Assembly: GCA_937969505.1 (NCBI GenBank)
Contig: CALBWA010000014.1
Location: 27,731-91,730, forward strand
Source of the DNA: an uncultured Erythrobacter sp.
GTDB lineage: Bacteria; Pseudomonadota; Alphaproteobacteria; Sphingomonadales; Sphingomonadaceae
DNA: 64,000 nt
Direction of reading: 5' to 3'
This document shows, one piece after another, positions 1 through 9,763 of the stretch. Both the position numbers and the translations under genes were made by a program. The notes under the pieces are model-generated. The model was not told where the DNA came from. It ran no database searches and saw nothing but the letters and a program-made list of their open reading frames with translations. Within the stretch, counting starts at the first letter, position 1. Each line of letters starts with the position of its first letter.

Positions 1-1070
1 ACGATCCGGGCGGGTTCGTACTGTTCCTGCGCCCAGTGGAGAGCATCGCACAGCACCAGCCGACCTTCGGCATCGGTGTTGATGACTTCAATCGTCTGCC
101 CAGACATTGACGTCACGACATCGCCGGGTCGCTGAGCATTGCCATCCGGCATATTCTCGACCAGCCCGACCACGCCCACGACATTGGCCTTGGCCTTCCG
201 CCCGACCAGCGCGAGCATGGCACCGGCAACAGCGCCTGCGCCGCCCATGTCCCACTTCATGTCTTCCATGCCGCCAGCTGGCTTGATCGAGATGCCGCCG
301 GTATCAAATGTCACGCCCTTGCCGACAAATACGGTTGGCTTTTCGCCTTCCTTGCCGCCGTTCCAGCGGATCGCAAGCAGACGCGAGGGCTGGCGAGAGC
401 CCTGGCCAACGCCCAGCAGAGCGCCCATGCCCAGCTTGGCCATTTCGTCTTCGTCCAGCACGGTCAGCTCAGCACCTGTGCCCTCGAAAGCCTTCTGGCA
501 GCGTTCAACGAAGCTGATCGGATAGACAATGTTGGCAGGCTCTGCGACCAGAGTGCGGGTAAATTCAACACCAGTTGCAACCGCATCCTGCACAGCCCAG
601 GCATCCTGCGTTCCCTCAGGCGCTGCAATGACTGTTACGCTGTCCAGTGTGACCTTCTTCTCCTCGGCCAGCTTGGTGCGATAGACATCGTGAGCCCAGC
701 TGCGCAGACGCAGGCCGAGCAGAACGCGCGCCGCCTCATCAGCAGACAGGTCAGCGCCCGACAGGTCGATCGCCATAGATTTGACGCCAGAGCGCAGGAA
801 TTTTCCAGCCAGTGCAGCGCCAGCTTTTTCCAGATTTGCACCTCGGCCCGAAGCATCGGCTTCGCCAGCGCCAGCCAGAGCTATCCGGGCAAGGCGTTCG
901 TCGCGAATGGCAAAACCTTCAAAGACCTGACCGGGGCGCCCCTTGAAGCGAGCAGCGGAGGCCCCATCGGCGAGTGCTGGCTCCAGACCTTCGGGCATGG
1001 TCCCTTGATTGACCACATGGGCCACCAGCATGTTTTTGTCCGGGGCGGCTTCGCTGAATTGGATTTGCAT
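1..1070 (-). CDS. pepA: Leucyl aminopeptidase, 3' end truncated by window edge
   Basis: Minus-strand translation starts MQIQFSEAAPDKNMLVAHVVNQGTMPEGLEPALADGASAARFKGRPGQVFE; further on it reads VGKGVTFDTGGISIKPAGGMEDMKWDMGGAGAVAGAM and NTDAEGRLVLCDAL, the M17 signature. Confidence 0.95.
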   Translation of the reverse strand, partial: MQIQFSEAAPDKNMLVAHVVNQGTMPEGLEPALADGASAARFKGRPGQVFEGFAIRDERLARIALAGAGEADASGRGANLEKAGAALAGKFLRSGVKSMAIDLSGADLSADEAARVLLGLRLRSWAHDVYRTKLAEEKKVTLDSVTVIAAPEGTQDAWAVQDAVATGVEFTRTLVAEPANIVYPISFVERCQKAFEGTGAELTVLDEDEMAKLGMGALLGVGQGSRQPSRLLAIRWNGGKEGEKPTVFVGKGVTFDTGGISIKPAGGMEDMKWDMGGAGAVAGAMLALVGRKAKANVVGVVGLVENMPDGNAQRPGDVVTSMSGQTIEVINTDAEGRLVLCDALHWAQEQYEPARI

Positions 1071-1132
1071 GATTACTCCGCTGATTTGGGTCACTTTTGC
1101 ACCAGCCTTGGTAGAATTGAGAAAAGTCCGGC

Positions 1133-3601
1133 GTGACCAGTTCAATGGCGATTGCGATTAGGCCCGAGCGGTGCGATAGGCAAGCCATGTCGCCGCGACC
1201 ACGTTCCCCGAACTGCTTTAAGCCCGATTGCGCAAGTGCTGCCGAAGCGCGCACCGCGCTTGCCGCCAAGCTCCGGGCGGGAACCTGCGCGATCATCCTG
1301 GCAGGCGCTGCAAACTGGGCTGTGCCAGCGCTCGCTCAGACTGATAGTTCGCTGGACGATCAATCGGCGCGATTCGATCAGACAGATTTTCAAGCGTCCG
1401 CAGAAGCCCTGGGGCCAAGCGACGGCGATTCGCAGCGCTTTGACAATCCGTTTGCTCCGCCTGCTCCGGCCCAAGCCGATGTCGTGCCGGTGAATTCATC
1501 AGCGCAACAGATCGATTTCGAAGCCGACGAAATTGCCTATGACACCCAGAACGAAGTCATCACCGCCACCGGCAATGTTCTGCTCCGTAACGGTGATCGC
1601 TCGGTCAGGGCCGACACAGTCCGATGGGAACGCGGCAGCGGCCTGATCGAGGCGACTGGCAATGTGCGCAGCGTCGATGAACGCGGCAATCTGCTTTACA
1701 CCGACCGGATCGAACTGACCGACGAATTCGAGACCGGTGCTATCGAGGATGTGCTGGTTGCATTGCGCGCAGGCGGACGTCTGGCCGCTCGATCGGGATC
1801 CCGTGACGAAAACGGCCGGATCGTTATGACGGATGCCGCCTACAGCGCGTGCGGCGAAGATGACATTGCCAATTGCGAAAACCCCAGCTGGCGCATCACC
1901 GCAGATCAGGTTGCCTTCAATCCGGAAGACAACAAAGTCCGCTTCAGGGGCGCGGTCCTGGAATTGTTCGGGGCCCGCATACTGCCGCTGCCCGGCCTGA
2001 CCATTCGCACAGATGGGCAGGCGACCTCGGGATTTCTGGTACCTGATCTGCGTATTTCGGAATCAAACGGCGTCGAAGTCAGCACGCAATATTACCTGCG
2101 ACTGGCAGACAATAAGGATCTGACCTTGGGCGGCTTTGCCTATACGGCGGTCAATCCGATGGTATCGGCGCAGTGGCGTCATCTGACTGGCTCCGGCGCG
2201 TACCAAGTCACCGGTTTTGCTACCAAGAGCCGGCGCATTGCCGACTTTACCGGGGAACCGACCACCGAAAGCGATCCCCGCGGCTATCTGTTCGGCAACG
2301 GAAAGTTCCAGCTTTCGCCCGAATGGAGCGTTACCGGATCAATCCGGCTGGCCAGCGACCGCACTTTCCTCAGGCGCTATGACATCAGCCGCGACGACCG
2401 GCTGCGCTCGACCTTCAATCTGGAGCGGATTGACAGCGATTCGTATCTCTCGCTGGCCGGATGGGCGACGCAAACGCTGCGATTGGGTGCAACGCAGGGG
2501 CAGGTCCCCTTTGTTTTGCCGGTGTTCGATTACCGCAGGCGGATGTCCGATCCGATTGCCGGCGGCAAGGTCGAATTGCAGCTGAACACGCTCAGCCTGG
2601 TGCGCGAACAGGGTCAGGACACCCAGCGCGCCTTTGCCGGGGCAAAATGGGATTTGCGACATCTCACTCGAATGGGTCAGGTCGTCACCCTGACCGCGCT
2701 TGGCCGGGCCGATGTCTATCACACAAGTTCGACCCTGTTGACCGCAACCGAGGTGTATCGCGGCAATCCGGGCTGGGAAACGCGCGGTGTGGCGCTGGGT
2801 GCGATTGATGTGGAATGGCCCTTTGTGGGCGAGTTGTTCGGCGGCACGCAAGTGCTCAAACCGCGAGTGCAATTGGTCGCGACCCCGAACATCCGTAACC
2901 TGGCGATACCCAATGAAGACGCGCGAGCTTTCGATCTGGAGGATTCCAACCTCTTCTCTCTCAACCGCTTTCCCGGCTATGACCGGGTCGAGGACGGGGT
3001 CCGCGTCACTTATGGCATGGACTGGGAATTGCAGCGGCCCGGATGGCGGCTAAAGTCCACCATCGGGCAATCCTATCGCTTCGAAAAAGATGCGGAGATT
3101 TTTCCTGACGGGACCGGGCTCAGCGAGCGCGTTTCGGATTTTGTTGGCCGCACAGAAGTTCGCTATCGCAATCTGGTCCAGTTCACCCACCGGTATCGGA
3201 TCGACAAGGACAGTTTGGGCATCCGGCGCAATGAACTGGACGCCACCATTGGCAACGAACGCACATACGCCGAAATCGGCTATCTCCGGCTGAACCGGGA
3301 CATAGCCGATTTTGAAGATTTGCAAGACCGCGAGGAATTGCGCGCAGCCATGCGGGTGACCTTTGCCGATTACTGGTCCGCGTTCGGATCAGGCGTGTTC
3401 AATCTGACCGATCAGGAAGAAGACCCAACCTTTGTCTCGGACGGGTTTGAACCGATCCGCACTCGTCTGGGTGTGGCCTATCAGGACAATTCGCTGGAGT
3501 TTGGCATAACCTGGCGCCGCGACTTCGTAACATCGGGCGACGCCGAGCGTGGTGACACCTTCCAGTTTTTCTTCCGCATCAAAAATCTGGGATTCCGGTA
3601 G
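1133..3601 (+). CDS. lptD: LPS-assembly protein LptD (start codon uncertain; GTG at 1133 or an internal ATG)
   Basis: OstA/LptA-like N-domain IDFEADEIAYDTQNEVITATGNVLLRNGDRSVRADTVRW, long beta-barrel C-domain, followed by surA-pdxA-rsmA as in the classical operon. Confidence 0.93.
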   Translation: MTSSMAIAIRPERCDRQAMSPRPRSPNCFKPDCASAAEARTALAAKLRAGTCAIILAGAANWAVPALAQTDSSLDDQSARFDQTDFQASAEALGPSDGDSQRFDNPFAPPAPAQADVVPVNSSAQQIDFEADEIAYDTQNEVITATGNVLLRNGDRSVRADTVRWERGSGLIEATGNVRSVDERGNLLYTDRIELTDEFETGAIEDVLVALRAGGRLAARSGSRDENGRIVMTDAAYSACGEDDIANCENPSWRITADQVAFNPEDNKVRFRGAVLELFGARILPLPGLTIRTDGQATSGFLVPDLRISESNGVEVSTQYYLRLADNKDLTLGGFAYTAVNPMVSAQWRHLTGSGAYQVTGFATKSRRIADFTGEPTTESDPRGYLFGNGKFQLSPEWSVTGSIRLASDRTFLRRYDISRDDRLRSTFNLERIDSDSYLSLAGWATQTLRLGATQGQVPFVLPVFDYRRRMSDPIAGGKVELQLNTLSLVREQGQDTQRAFAGAKWDLRHLTRMGQVVTLTALGRADVYHTSSTLLTATEVYRGNPGWETRGVALGAIDVEWPFVGELFGGTQVLKPRVQLVATPNIRNLAIPNEDARAFDLEDSNLFSLNRFPGYDRVEDGVRVTYGMDWELQRPGWRLKSTIGQSYRFEKDAEIFPDGTGLSERVSDFVGRTEVRYRNLVQFTHRYRIDKDSLGIRRNELDATIGNERTYAEIGYLRLNRDIADFEDLQDREELRAAMRVTFADYWSAFGSGVFNLTDQEEDPTFVSDGFEPIRTRLGVAYQDNSLEFGITWRRDFVTSGDAERGDTFQFFFRIKNLGFR

Positions 3602-3729
3602 CCGCGGGGCGTTGGCACGGTCGCGCAAAACGGCTATCGCTTGATCCGCGCTCAGCCAGGGTTAAGCCATCTGTTGCCACAGGGGGCCTTTATCGGAGCG
3701 CCAGAATGCGCTGAACATGGATTGATCTT

Positions 3730-5085
3730 GTGACATTGAAAACTATTTCCACCTGCCTTCTTTCGGCAGCTGCTCTGGCAGCAATTGCCCTTCCCGCTCA
3801 GGCCCCGATGCAGGCCAGCGCGCAGGAAGCGGCCACGCTGGACAATCCGCTGGGGATTCCCGGCAATTTCACCATTCTGGGTTCGGACAGTCCGAACGAA
3901 CGTAAAGCGACCGCAATCGTCAACGGACAGGTTATTACCGGCACCGATGTCGATCAGCGTGTTGCGCTCGTAACTTCCGCTTCGCAGAACAATATCACTG
4001 CCGAAGACTTGCAGCGCCTGCGCATGCAGGTGCTTCGCAACCTGATTGACGAAACGCTGCAAATACAAGAAGCAAGCGCACAGGAAATTGAAATTTCCCA
4101 AGCTGAAATTGACGATACCTACAATGGTGTCGCCGCGCAGAATTTTGGCCAGGAAGTCAGCAAGATGGGCGAGTATCTCGAATCGATCGGTTCATCTGTC
4201 GGCTCGCTCAAGCGGCAGATTCATGGCGAACTTGCCTGGCAACGCCTGCTGCGCCGCAATATCTCTCCCTTCGTCAATGTGTCGGAGGAAGAGGTCAACG
4301 AACTGCTCAAGCGGCTGGAAGATTCGCGCGGAACTGAAGAATATCGCGTCGGCGAGATCTTTCTCTCGGCGACCCCCGAAAATCAGGCCGCCGTGCAGCA
4401 AAATGCCGTGCGTATAGTTGAACAATTGCGCGCTGGAGGCAGCTTTGTCGCCTATGCGCGTCAGTTCTCCGAAGCGTCAACCGCGGCTGTTGGCGGTGAT
4501 CTTGGTTTTGTCCGTGCTGCACAGCTCCCCAGCGAACTGGCCACGGTCGTTCGTGAAATGCAGCCTGGCCAGCTGGTCGGACCGGTCCCCATTCCAGGCG
4601 GATTTTCGGTACTCTACCTGATCGACAAGCGCCAGGTGCTGATGGCTGACCCGCGCGATGCCCTGCTCAGCCTGAAACAGATCTCGCTGACATTCCCTCA
4701 GGGCCTCAGCGATACAGAAGCAGCCGCTCGGGTTGAAGCCTTCACCACCGGCGTCCAAGCCATTCCCGGGTGCGGCGGCGCCGATGCAGCAGCAGCGGCT
4801 CTGGGTGCAAGCATTGTCACCAATGACCAGATCCGGGCACGGTCGTTGCCTGAGGCTCTGCAGAATCTGGTGCTCAATCTCCAGCTTGGCCAGGTCACGC
4901 CGCCCTTTGGTTCGGTCGAAGAAGGTGTGCGCATGCTGATGCTGTGCGGCCGCGATGACCCGCAAGTGGCCAGCGGTCCAAACTTTGACCAGATGATGGC
5001 GCAGCTTGAAGACGAGCGGGTGAACAAGCGCGCCCAGCGTTACCTGCGCGATCTGCGCAACGACGCCTATATCGACTACAATTGA
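3730..5085 (+). CDS. surA: SurA-like periplasmic peptidyl-prolyl isomerase/chaperone
   Basis: Signal peptide, SurA_N (ATAIVNGQVITGTDVDQRVALV), rotamase domain (RVGEIFLSATPENQ...GGDLGFVRAAQLP); operon context; GTG start. Confidence 0.9.
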   Translation: MTLKTISTCLLSAAALAAIALPAQAPMQASAQEAATLDNPLGIPGNFTILGSDSPNERKATAIVNGQVITGTDVDQRVALVTSASQNNITAEDLQRLRMQVLRNLIDETLQIQEASAQEIEISQAEIDDTYNGVAAQNFGQEVSKMGEYLESIGSSVGSLKRQIHGELAWQRLLRRNISPFVNVSEEEVNELLKRLEDSRGTEEYRVGEIFLSATPENQAAVQQNAVRIVEQLRAGGSFVAYARQFSEASTAAVGGDLGFVRAAQLPSELATVVREMQPGQLVGPVPIPGGFSVLYLIDKRQVLMADPRDALLSLKQISLTFPQGLSDTEAAARVEAFTTGVQAIPGCGGADAAAAALGASIVTNDQIRARSLPEALQNLVLNLQLGQVTPPFGSVEEGVRMLMLCGRDDPQVASGPNFDQMMAQLEDERVNKRAQRYLRDLRNDAYIDYN

Positions 5086-6131
5086 CCCAGCACACCGAGC
5101 CACATCCCGCCATTGCAGTGTCGGTGGGCGACCCTGCAGGGATAGGCCCGGAATTGCTTTGCGAAGCTTGGGCGACACGGCTTAAGGCACAATTGCCCGT
5201 CTTTGTCGCAGTGGGCGGGGCCAATCTTCTGCGTGCAGCAGCGGATCAGCGGGGCCTGGACTGCCCGATCGTACCAATTGGCGACATGGCCGAGGTGGAA
5301 GAGGCCTTTCAGCTCGGTTTGCCGGTGCTGGGTGACGCCGACGCCGATTACCGCCCCGCCTCGCCCGATGATGCTGGTGCAGCCTTCGCGCTTCATTCAC
5401 TGGCACAGGCAACCAGGCTGGTCTTGACCGGCAAGGCCAGTGCCATGGCCACAGCCCCGATTGCCAAGGGACAATTGGCCCGCGTCGGGTTCGAATATCC
5501 GGGACAGACCGAATTTCTGGCGGCGGCCTGCGGAATGCCAGCGCAAGATGCGGTCATGATGCTGGCTGGTCCCTCGCTCAGGACTGTACCAATCACTGTC
5601 CATTGCGCCCTGGCCGATGTGCCCGGCCTGCTCAATGCAGAGCTGATTTGCCACAAGACGCGCATTGTCGCTCAAGCACTGGAACATGACTTTGGTATTG
5701 TCCGCCCGCGCTTGGCGCTTGCCGGTTTGAACCCTCACGCCGGGGAAGATGGCAAGTTCGGTCGGGAAGAGCAGACGATCATCGAGCCTGCGATCGCTAC
5801 TCTGCAGGGCGAAGGTTTCGACGCAACCGGCCCCCATCCTGCTGACGCTCTGTTCACCCCGCGCGCCCGGGCCAATTACCATGCCGCTGTGTGCATGTAT
5901 CACGATCAGGCGCTGATCCCGCTCAAGGCGCTGGAATTTGATGAAGGGGTCAATGTCACCCTTGGCCTGCCAATCATCCGCACTTCGCCTGACCATGGCA
6001 CCGCCTTCGACATCGCTGGCAAGGGTCTGGCCGATGCTGGCGCGATGTGCGCGGCCATCCGCATGGCTGGGGAATGCGCGCAACGCCGTGCGCAGAACGC
6101 TCTGGTCGAAGCTCCAGCCGCCAATGTTTGA
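5082..6131 (+). CDS. pdxA: 4-hydroxythreonine-4-phosphate dehydrogenase
   Basis: VSVGDPAGIGPELLCEAW, GLNPHAGEDGKFGREE, CMYHDQALIPLKAL, RTSPDHGTAFDIAGKG motifs. Confidence 0.95.
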   Translation: MTQHTEPHPAIAVSVGDPAGIGPELLCEAWATRLKAQLPVFVAVGGANLLRAAADQRGLDCPIVPIGDMAEVEEAFQLGLPVLGDADADYRPASPDDAGAAFALHSLAQATRLVLTGKASAMATAPIAKGQLARVGFEYPGQTEFLAAACGMPAQDAVMMLAGPSLRTVPITVHCALADVPGLLNAELICHKTRIVAQALEHDFGIVRPRLALAGLNPHAGEDGKFGREEQTIIEPAIATLQGEGFDATGPHPADALFTPRARANYHAAVCMYHDQALIPLKALEFDEGVNVTLGLPIIRTSPDHGTAFDIAGKGLADAGAMCAAIRMAGECAQRRAQNALVEAPAANV

Positions 6132-6137
6132 GCATGT

Positions 6138-6980
6138 TTGACCGTGGCTGACATCTCGCACGACTTGCCCCCCTTGCGAGAGGTGATTGCTCGCCACGGC
6201 CTGTCCGCGAGCAAGGCTCTGGGGCAGAACTTTCTGTTCGATGCGCAATTGCTCGACCGGATTGCCGCCATTCCCGGCGATCTGGAGGGCGCGCACGTTC
6301 TCGAAATCGGGCCGGGTCCGGGCGGCCTGACCCGCGCACTGCTCAAAGCCGGTGCCAGGGTCACCGCGATCGAGATGGACACGCGTTGCCTGCCAGCTTT
6401 GGGCGAACTCGCCGAAGCCTTTCCCGGTCACCTTACGGTGATCGAGGGCGATGCGATGAAGCTTGATCATGGCGGGACGATGCAGGGCGAGCCCTTTCAT
6501 GTGGTGTCGAACCTGCCGTACAATGTCGGCACCGCACTGTTTGTGCGGTGGCTGGGCGGGCAGGACTGGCCGCCCCAATGGCTCTCCCTCACCCTGATGT
6601 TCCAGCAGGAGGTGGCCCAGCGCATTGTCGCGCCAGCTGGCGGTTCGGCTTACGGCAGGCTGGCGGTGCTGGCGCAGTGGCGCAGCCGGGCCAAACTGGC
6701 GATGAAGGTCCATCGCAGCGCCTTTACTCCCCCGCCCAAGGTGATGAGCGCGATTGTCCATGTCACGCCAGGCGATGCGCCAGAAGGTGTCAAAGCTGAC
6801 GTCCTCGAACGGTTGACCGAGGCAGCTTTTGGCCAGCGGCGCAAGATGCTTCGGCAAAGCCTTAAGAAGCTGGTCGGCGCGCTGGAAGCGATGGAGACGC
6901 TTGGGATCGATCCCACCCGCCGTGCAGAGACACTGTCCGTTGCCGAATTCGTCGCAATCGCACGCCAATTGTCGCTGTAA
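6138..6980 (+). CDS. rsmA: 16S rRNA dimethyladenosine transferase
   Basis: KALGQNFLFDAQLLDRI, VLEIGPGPGGLTRALL, VVSNLPYNVGTALFVRWL, FTPPPKVMSAIV. Confidence 0.96.
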   Translation: MTVADISHDLPPLREVIARHGLSASKALGQNFLFDAQLLDRIAAIPGDLEGAHVLEIGPGPGGLTRALLKAGARVTAIEMDTRCLPALGELAEAFPGHLTVIEGDAMKLDHGGTMQGEPFHVVSNLPYNVGTALFVRWLGGQDWPPQWLSLTLMFQQEVAQRIVAPAGGSAYGRLAVLAQWRSRAKLAMKVHRSAFTPPPKVMSAIVHVTPGDAPEGVKADVLERLTEAAFGQRRKMLRQSLKKLVGALEAMETLGIDPTRRAETLSVAEFVAIARQLSL

Positions 6981-7047
6981 AGCCATCCGCGCAATCCTGT
7001 TGTTTTTGGTACTGACGCTTCGACCAGCGGCAGCCTAGTCTTGACCC

Positions 7048-8436
7048 ATGGACCAGGACATTTTGCGAGCCAGGCTAGCAACATTTTGCGCTGACCGCTT
7101 TGGCGACAGTTCCCTGTCCGACCTCACCCGGCTGTCTGGTGGCGCCAATATGGAAAGCTGGCGATTTTTCTGCCGAGGACAAGGCATGGTGCTGCGCCGA
7201 ATGCCCGGCGCGATGAAGGATGCCGCCGTCAGCAATTCTGTCACGTCCATATCTCTTGATGCCCAAGCCGAGCTGATCGCGATGGTCAAAGATGCCGGTG
7301 TCACTGTGCCCGGCGTGCTCGCCGTTCTGAAACCCGGCGATGACATGGGCGAAGGCTTTGTCATGGAGCAGATTGCGGGCGAAACGCTTCCTCACAAAAT
7401 TCTGGGCCAACCGCAATTTTCCAAGGCCGAGAGCGTTATGGCCAGACAGTGCAGCCGCGAACTGGCTGCCATTCACTCCGTGGCGACCCACAATTTGCCC
7501 ACCGAAGTCGAGGCGCGTCAGGCTGGCGATCTGCTTGCCGAGCAAGAGGCAACCTATCGCGAGATCGGCGGGGAAATTCCCGTTTTTGACTGGGCTTTCA
7601 ACGAGCTGGAGCGCACCCTTCCCCCAACTGCTGCGCCGCAACTGGTCCACGGCGACTTCAGGATGGGCAATCTGATGATCGATGAAAACGGCATTTCTGC
7701 CGTGCTCGATTGGGAACTGGCGCATCTGGGCGATCCGCTGGAGGATTTGGCCTATCTGTGCACGCCCAGTTGGCGCTTTGGCCATTACGACAAGCATGTC
7801 GGCGGCTTTGCCCCGCTGGATGAATTTTTGACAGAATATGAAACCGCCAGCGGCAATGCGGTGGATCCGGCCCGGTTCCACTGGTGGCTGCTTTACAACA
7901 CGCTGTGGTGGGGGGTTACCTGCCTGCGCATGGGCAACAGTTGGCGCGAAGGCACCGCCCGGTCGCTGGAGCGCACGATTATCGGTCGCCGCGTATCGGA
8001 GGTCGAGATTGACCTGCTGCTGCTTATGGGGCGCTCCGATGATCGCCTGGACTGGGAAGAGCCTGCTCTGCTGCCGACCTCGGGCGAAATCGACTATGCC
8101 GAAGTTCTGGTTGCATTGGGCGAATGGTCAACCGGCGTTATCGACCAGTCGAAGGGGCACGCCCGGTTCGAAGCCCGCGTCGCCCGCAATGCGGCCGGAA
8201 TGGCGCAGCGACACGCCGCATGGGGCACGCTGTTCGCCAACAGGCAATCTGATCGGTTGACCGCGCTCGGCATGGACAATGCGACACTGTGCAAGCGCTT
8301 GCGCAGGGGCTCAGCCGATCCCCACTCAAACCCCTTGTGGCAACATTTGCGCCTTATGGCGTTGGAAAGACTGGCCATTGATCAACCCAAATACGCCGGC
8401 CTTACCGCCGCACGAAAGCGCTGGAGCATCGCATGA
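7048..8436 (+). CDS. Phosphotransferase family protein (APH/ACAD10-11 kinase-like)
   Basis: Brenner/DFG-like motif LVHGDFRMGNLMIDENGISAVLDWELAHLGDPLEDLAYL; overlaps the start of an acyl-CoA dehydrogenase gene. Confidence 0.9.
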   Translation: MDQDILRARLATFCADRFGDSSLSDLTRLSGGANMESWRFFCRGQGMVLRRMPGAMKDAAVSNSVTSISLDAQAELIAMVKDAGVTVPGVLAVLKPGDDMGEGFVMEQIAGETLPHKILGQPQFSKAESVMARQCSRELAAIHSVATHNLPTEVEARQAGDLLAEQEATYREIGGEIPVFDWAFNELERTLPPTAAPQLVHGDFRMGNLMIDENGISAVLDWELAHLGDPLEDLAYLCTPSWRFGHYDKHVGGFAPLDEFLTEYETASGNAVDPARFHWWLLYNTLWWGVTCLRMGNSWREGTARSLERTIIGRRVSEVEIDLLLLMGRSDDRLDWEEPALLPTSGEIDYAEVLVALGEWSTGVIDQSKGHARFEARVARNAAGMAQRHAAWGTLFANRQSDRLTALGMDNATLCKRLRRGSADPHSNPLWQHLRLMALERLAIDQPKYAGLTAARKRWSIA

Positions 8437-9704
8437 GCATTTTTGAGATACCGCAGGACATAACCGATTATCTGGCCGAGCTGGACGCCTTCATCGAAGC
8501 TGAAATCAAGCCCATCGAAGCCAGGGACGACAATATCCGCTTCTTCGACCATCGGCGCGAATTTGCCCGGACCGACATGGACAATGACGGTCTGCCGACG
8601 AAGGATTGGGAGGACCTGCTCGACGAAATGCGCAAGGTTGCCGATGCCGCCGGCCATTACCGCTTCAGCCTTCCCGAAGAATTTGGCGGCCGCAACGGCA
8701 GCCATCTCGCCATGGCCTGCATTCGCGAGCATCTCGCCGCTCTGGGGCTGGGTCTGCATAATGATCTGCAGAACGAAAATTCGATCGTCGGCAATCTGGT
8801 TCAACCGCTGATGGTGCGCGATTTCGGTACCGAGGAACAGCGCCGCGAAATGATCCCGGCCATGCTGGAGGGCCGGATGCGCTGGACCTTTGGCCTGACC
8901 GAGGAAGACCATGGTTCGGATGCCACCTGGATGGACACGACCGCTGTGCGCCAGGACAAGGATGGCAAGCCGGGCTGGCTGATCAATGGCAACAAGATGT
9001 GGACCACCGGCAGCCACAAGGCATCGCATTGCATGGTTTTTGCCCGGCATTCAGGCGAGGATGGATCGGCCAAGGGAATTGGCTGTTTTCTGGTCCCCTA
9101 CAGCGATCCGGGCGTCAAAATCGGCCAATATCTGTGGACCTTCAACATGCCGACCGACCACCCCAAAGTGCGCTTCGATGATGTCTGGATTCCCGAAGAT
9201 GCAATTCTGGGCGATCTCGACAATGGTCTGGCCTGTGCGCAGCATTTCGTGCACGAAAACCGGATCAGGCAGGCGGCATCCTCGCTCGGCGCGGCGCAAT
9301 ATTGCATCAATGAAAGCATTGCGTACGCCAAGCAGCGCAAGCCCTTTGGCAAGCCCCTGGCCACCAATCAGGCGATCCAGTTCCCGCTGGTCGAATTGCA
9401 TACAGAAGCCGCCATGCTGCGCCAGCTGATCTACAGTGTGGCAGCACAGATGGACACCATGCCCAAGCCCGAGGTCGCCCGCCGATTGTCGGACAAGATC
9501 AGCATGTGCAATTATCGCGCGAACCGCTTGGTGTGCGATGCCGCCGACCGCGCGATGCAGGTCCACGGCGGCATCGGCTATTCACGCCACAAGCCGTTCG
9601 AGCATATCTATCGCCACCACCGGCGTTACCGGATTACAGAGGGCTCTGAGGAAATTCAGATGCGCAAGGTTGCCGGGCTCATGTTCGGCTTTATCGGAGG
9701 GTAA
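8433..9704 (+). CDS. Acyl-CoA dehydrogenase family protein
   Basis: WTFGLTEEDHGSDATWMDT, VHGGIGYSRHKPFEHIYRHHRRYRITEGSEEIQMRKVAG. Confidence 0.93.
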   Translation: MSIFEIPQDITDYLAELDAFIEAEIKPIEARDDNIRFFDHRREFARTDMDNDGLPTKDWEDLLDEMRKVADAAGHYRFSLPEEFGGRNGSHLAMACIREHLAALGLGLHNDLQNENSIVGNLVQPLMVRDFGTEEQRREMIPAMLEGRMRWTFGLTEEDHGSDATWMDTTAVRQDKDGKPGWLINGNKMWTTGSHKASHCMVFARHSGEDGSAKGIGCFLVPYSDPGVKIGQYLWTFNMPTDHPKVRFDDVWIPEDAILGDLDNGLACAQHFVHENRIRQAASSLGAAQYCINESIAYAKQRKPFGKPLATNQAIQFPLVELHTEAAMLRQLIYSVAAQMDTMPKPEVARRLSDKISMCNYRANRLVCDAADRAMQVHGGIGYSRHKPFEHIYRHHRRYRITEGSEEIQMRKVAGLMFGFIGG

Positions 9705-9763
9705 CAGGCGGGGATATTAATCGCGCCGCCCGGCCCGGCCCAGCCCTGCCAGTTCGATCTTGC

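Noticed and set aside
5397-6986. 529-aa minus-strand ORF
   Set aside because: Antisense to both pdxA and rsmA, whose motifs are unambiguous; typical long shadow ORF of high-GC DNA with no recognisable domain
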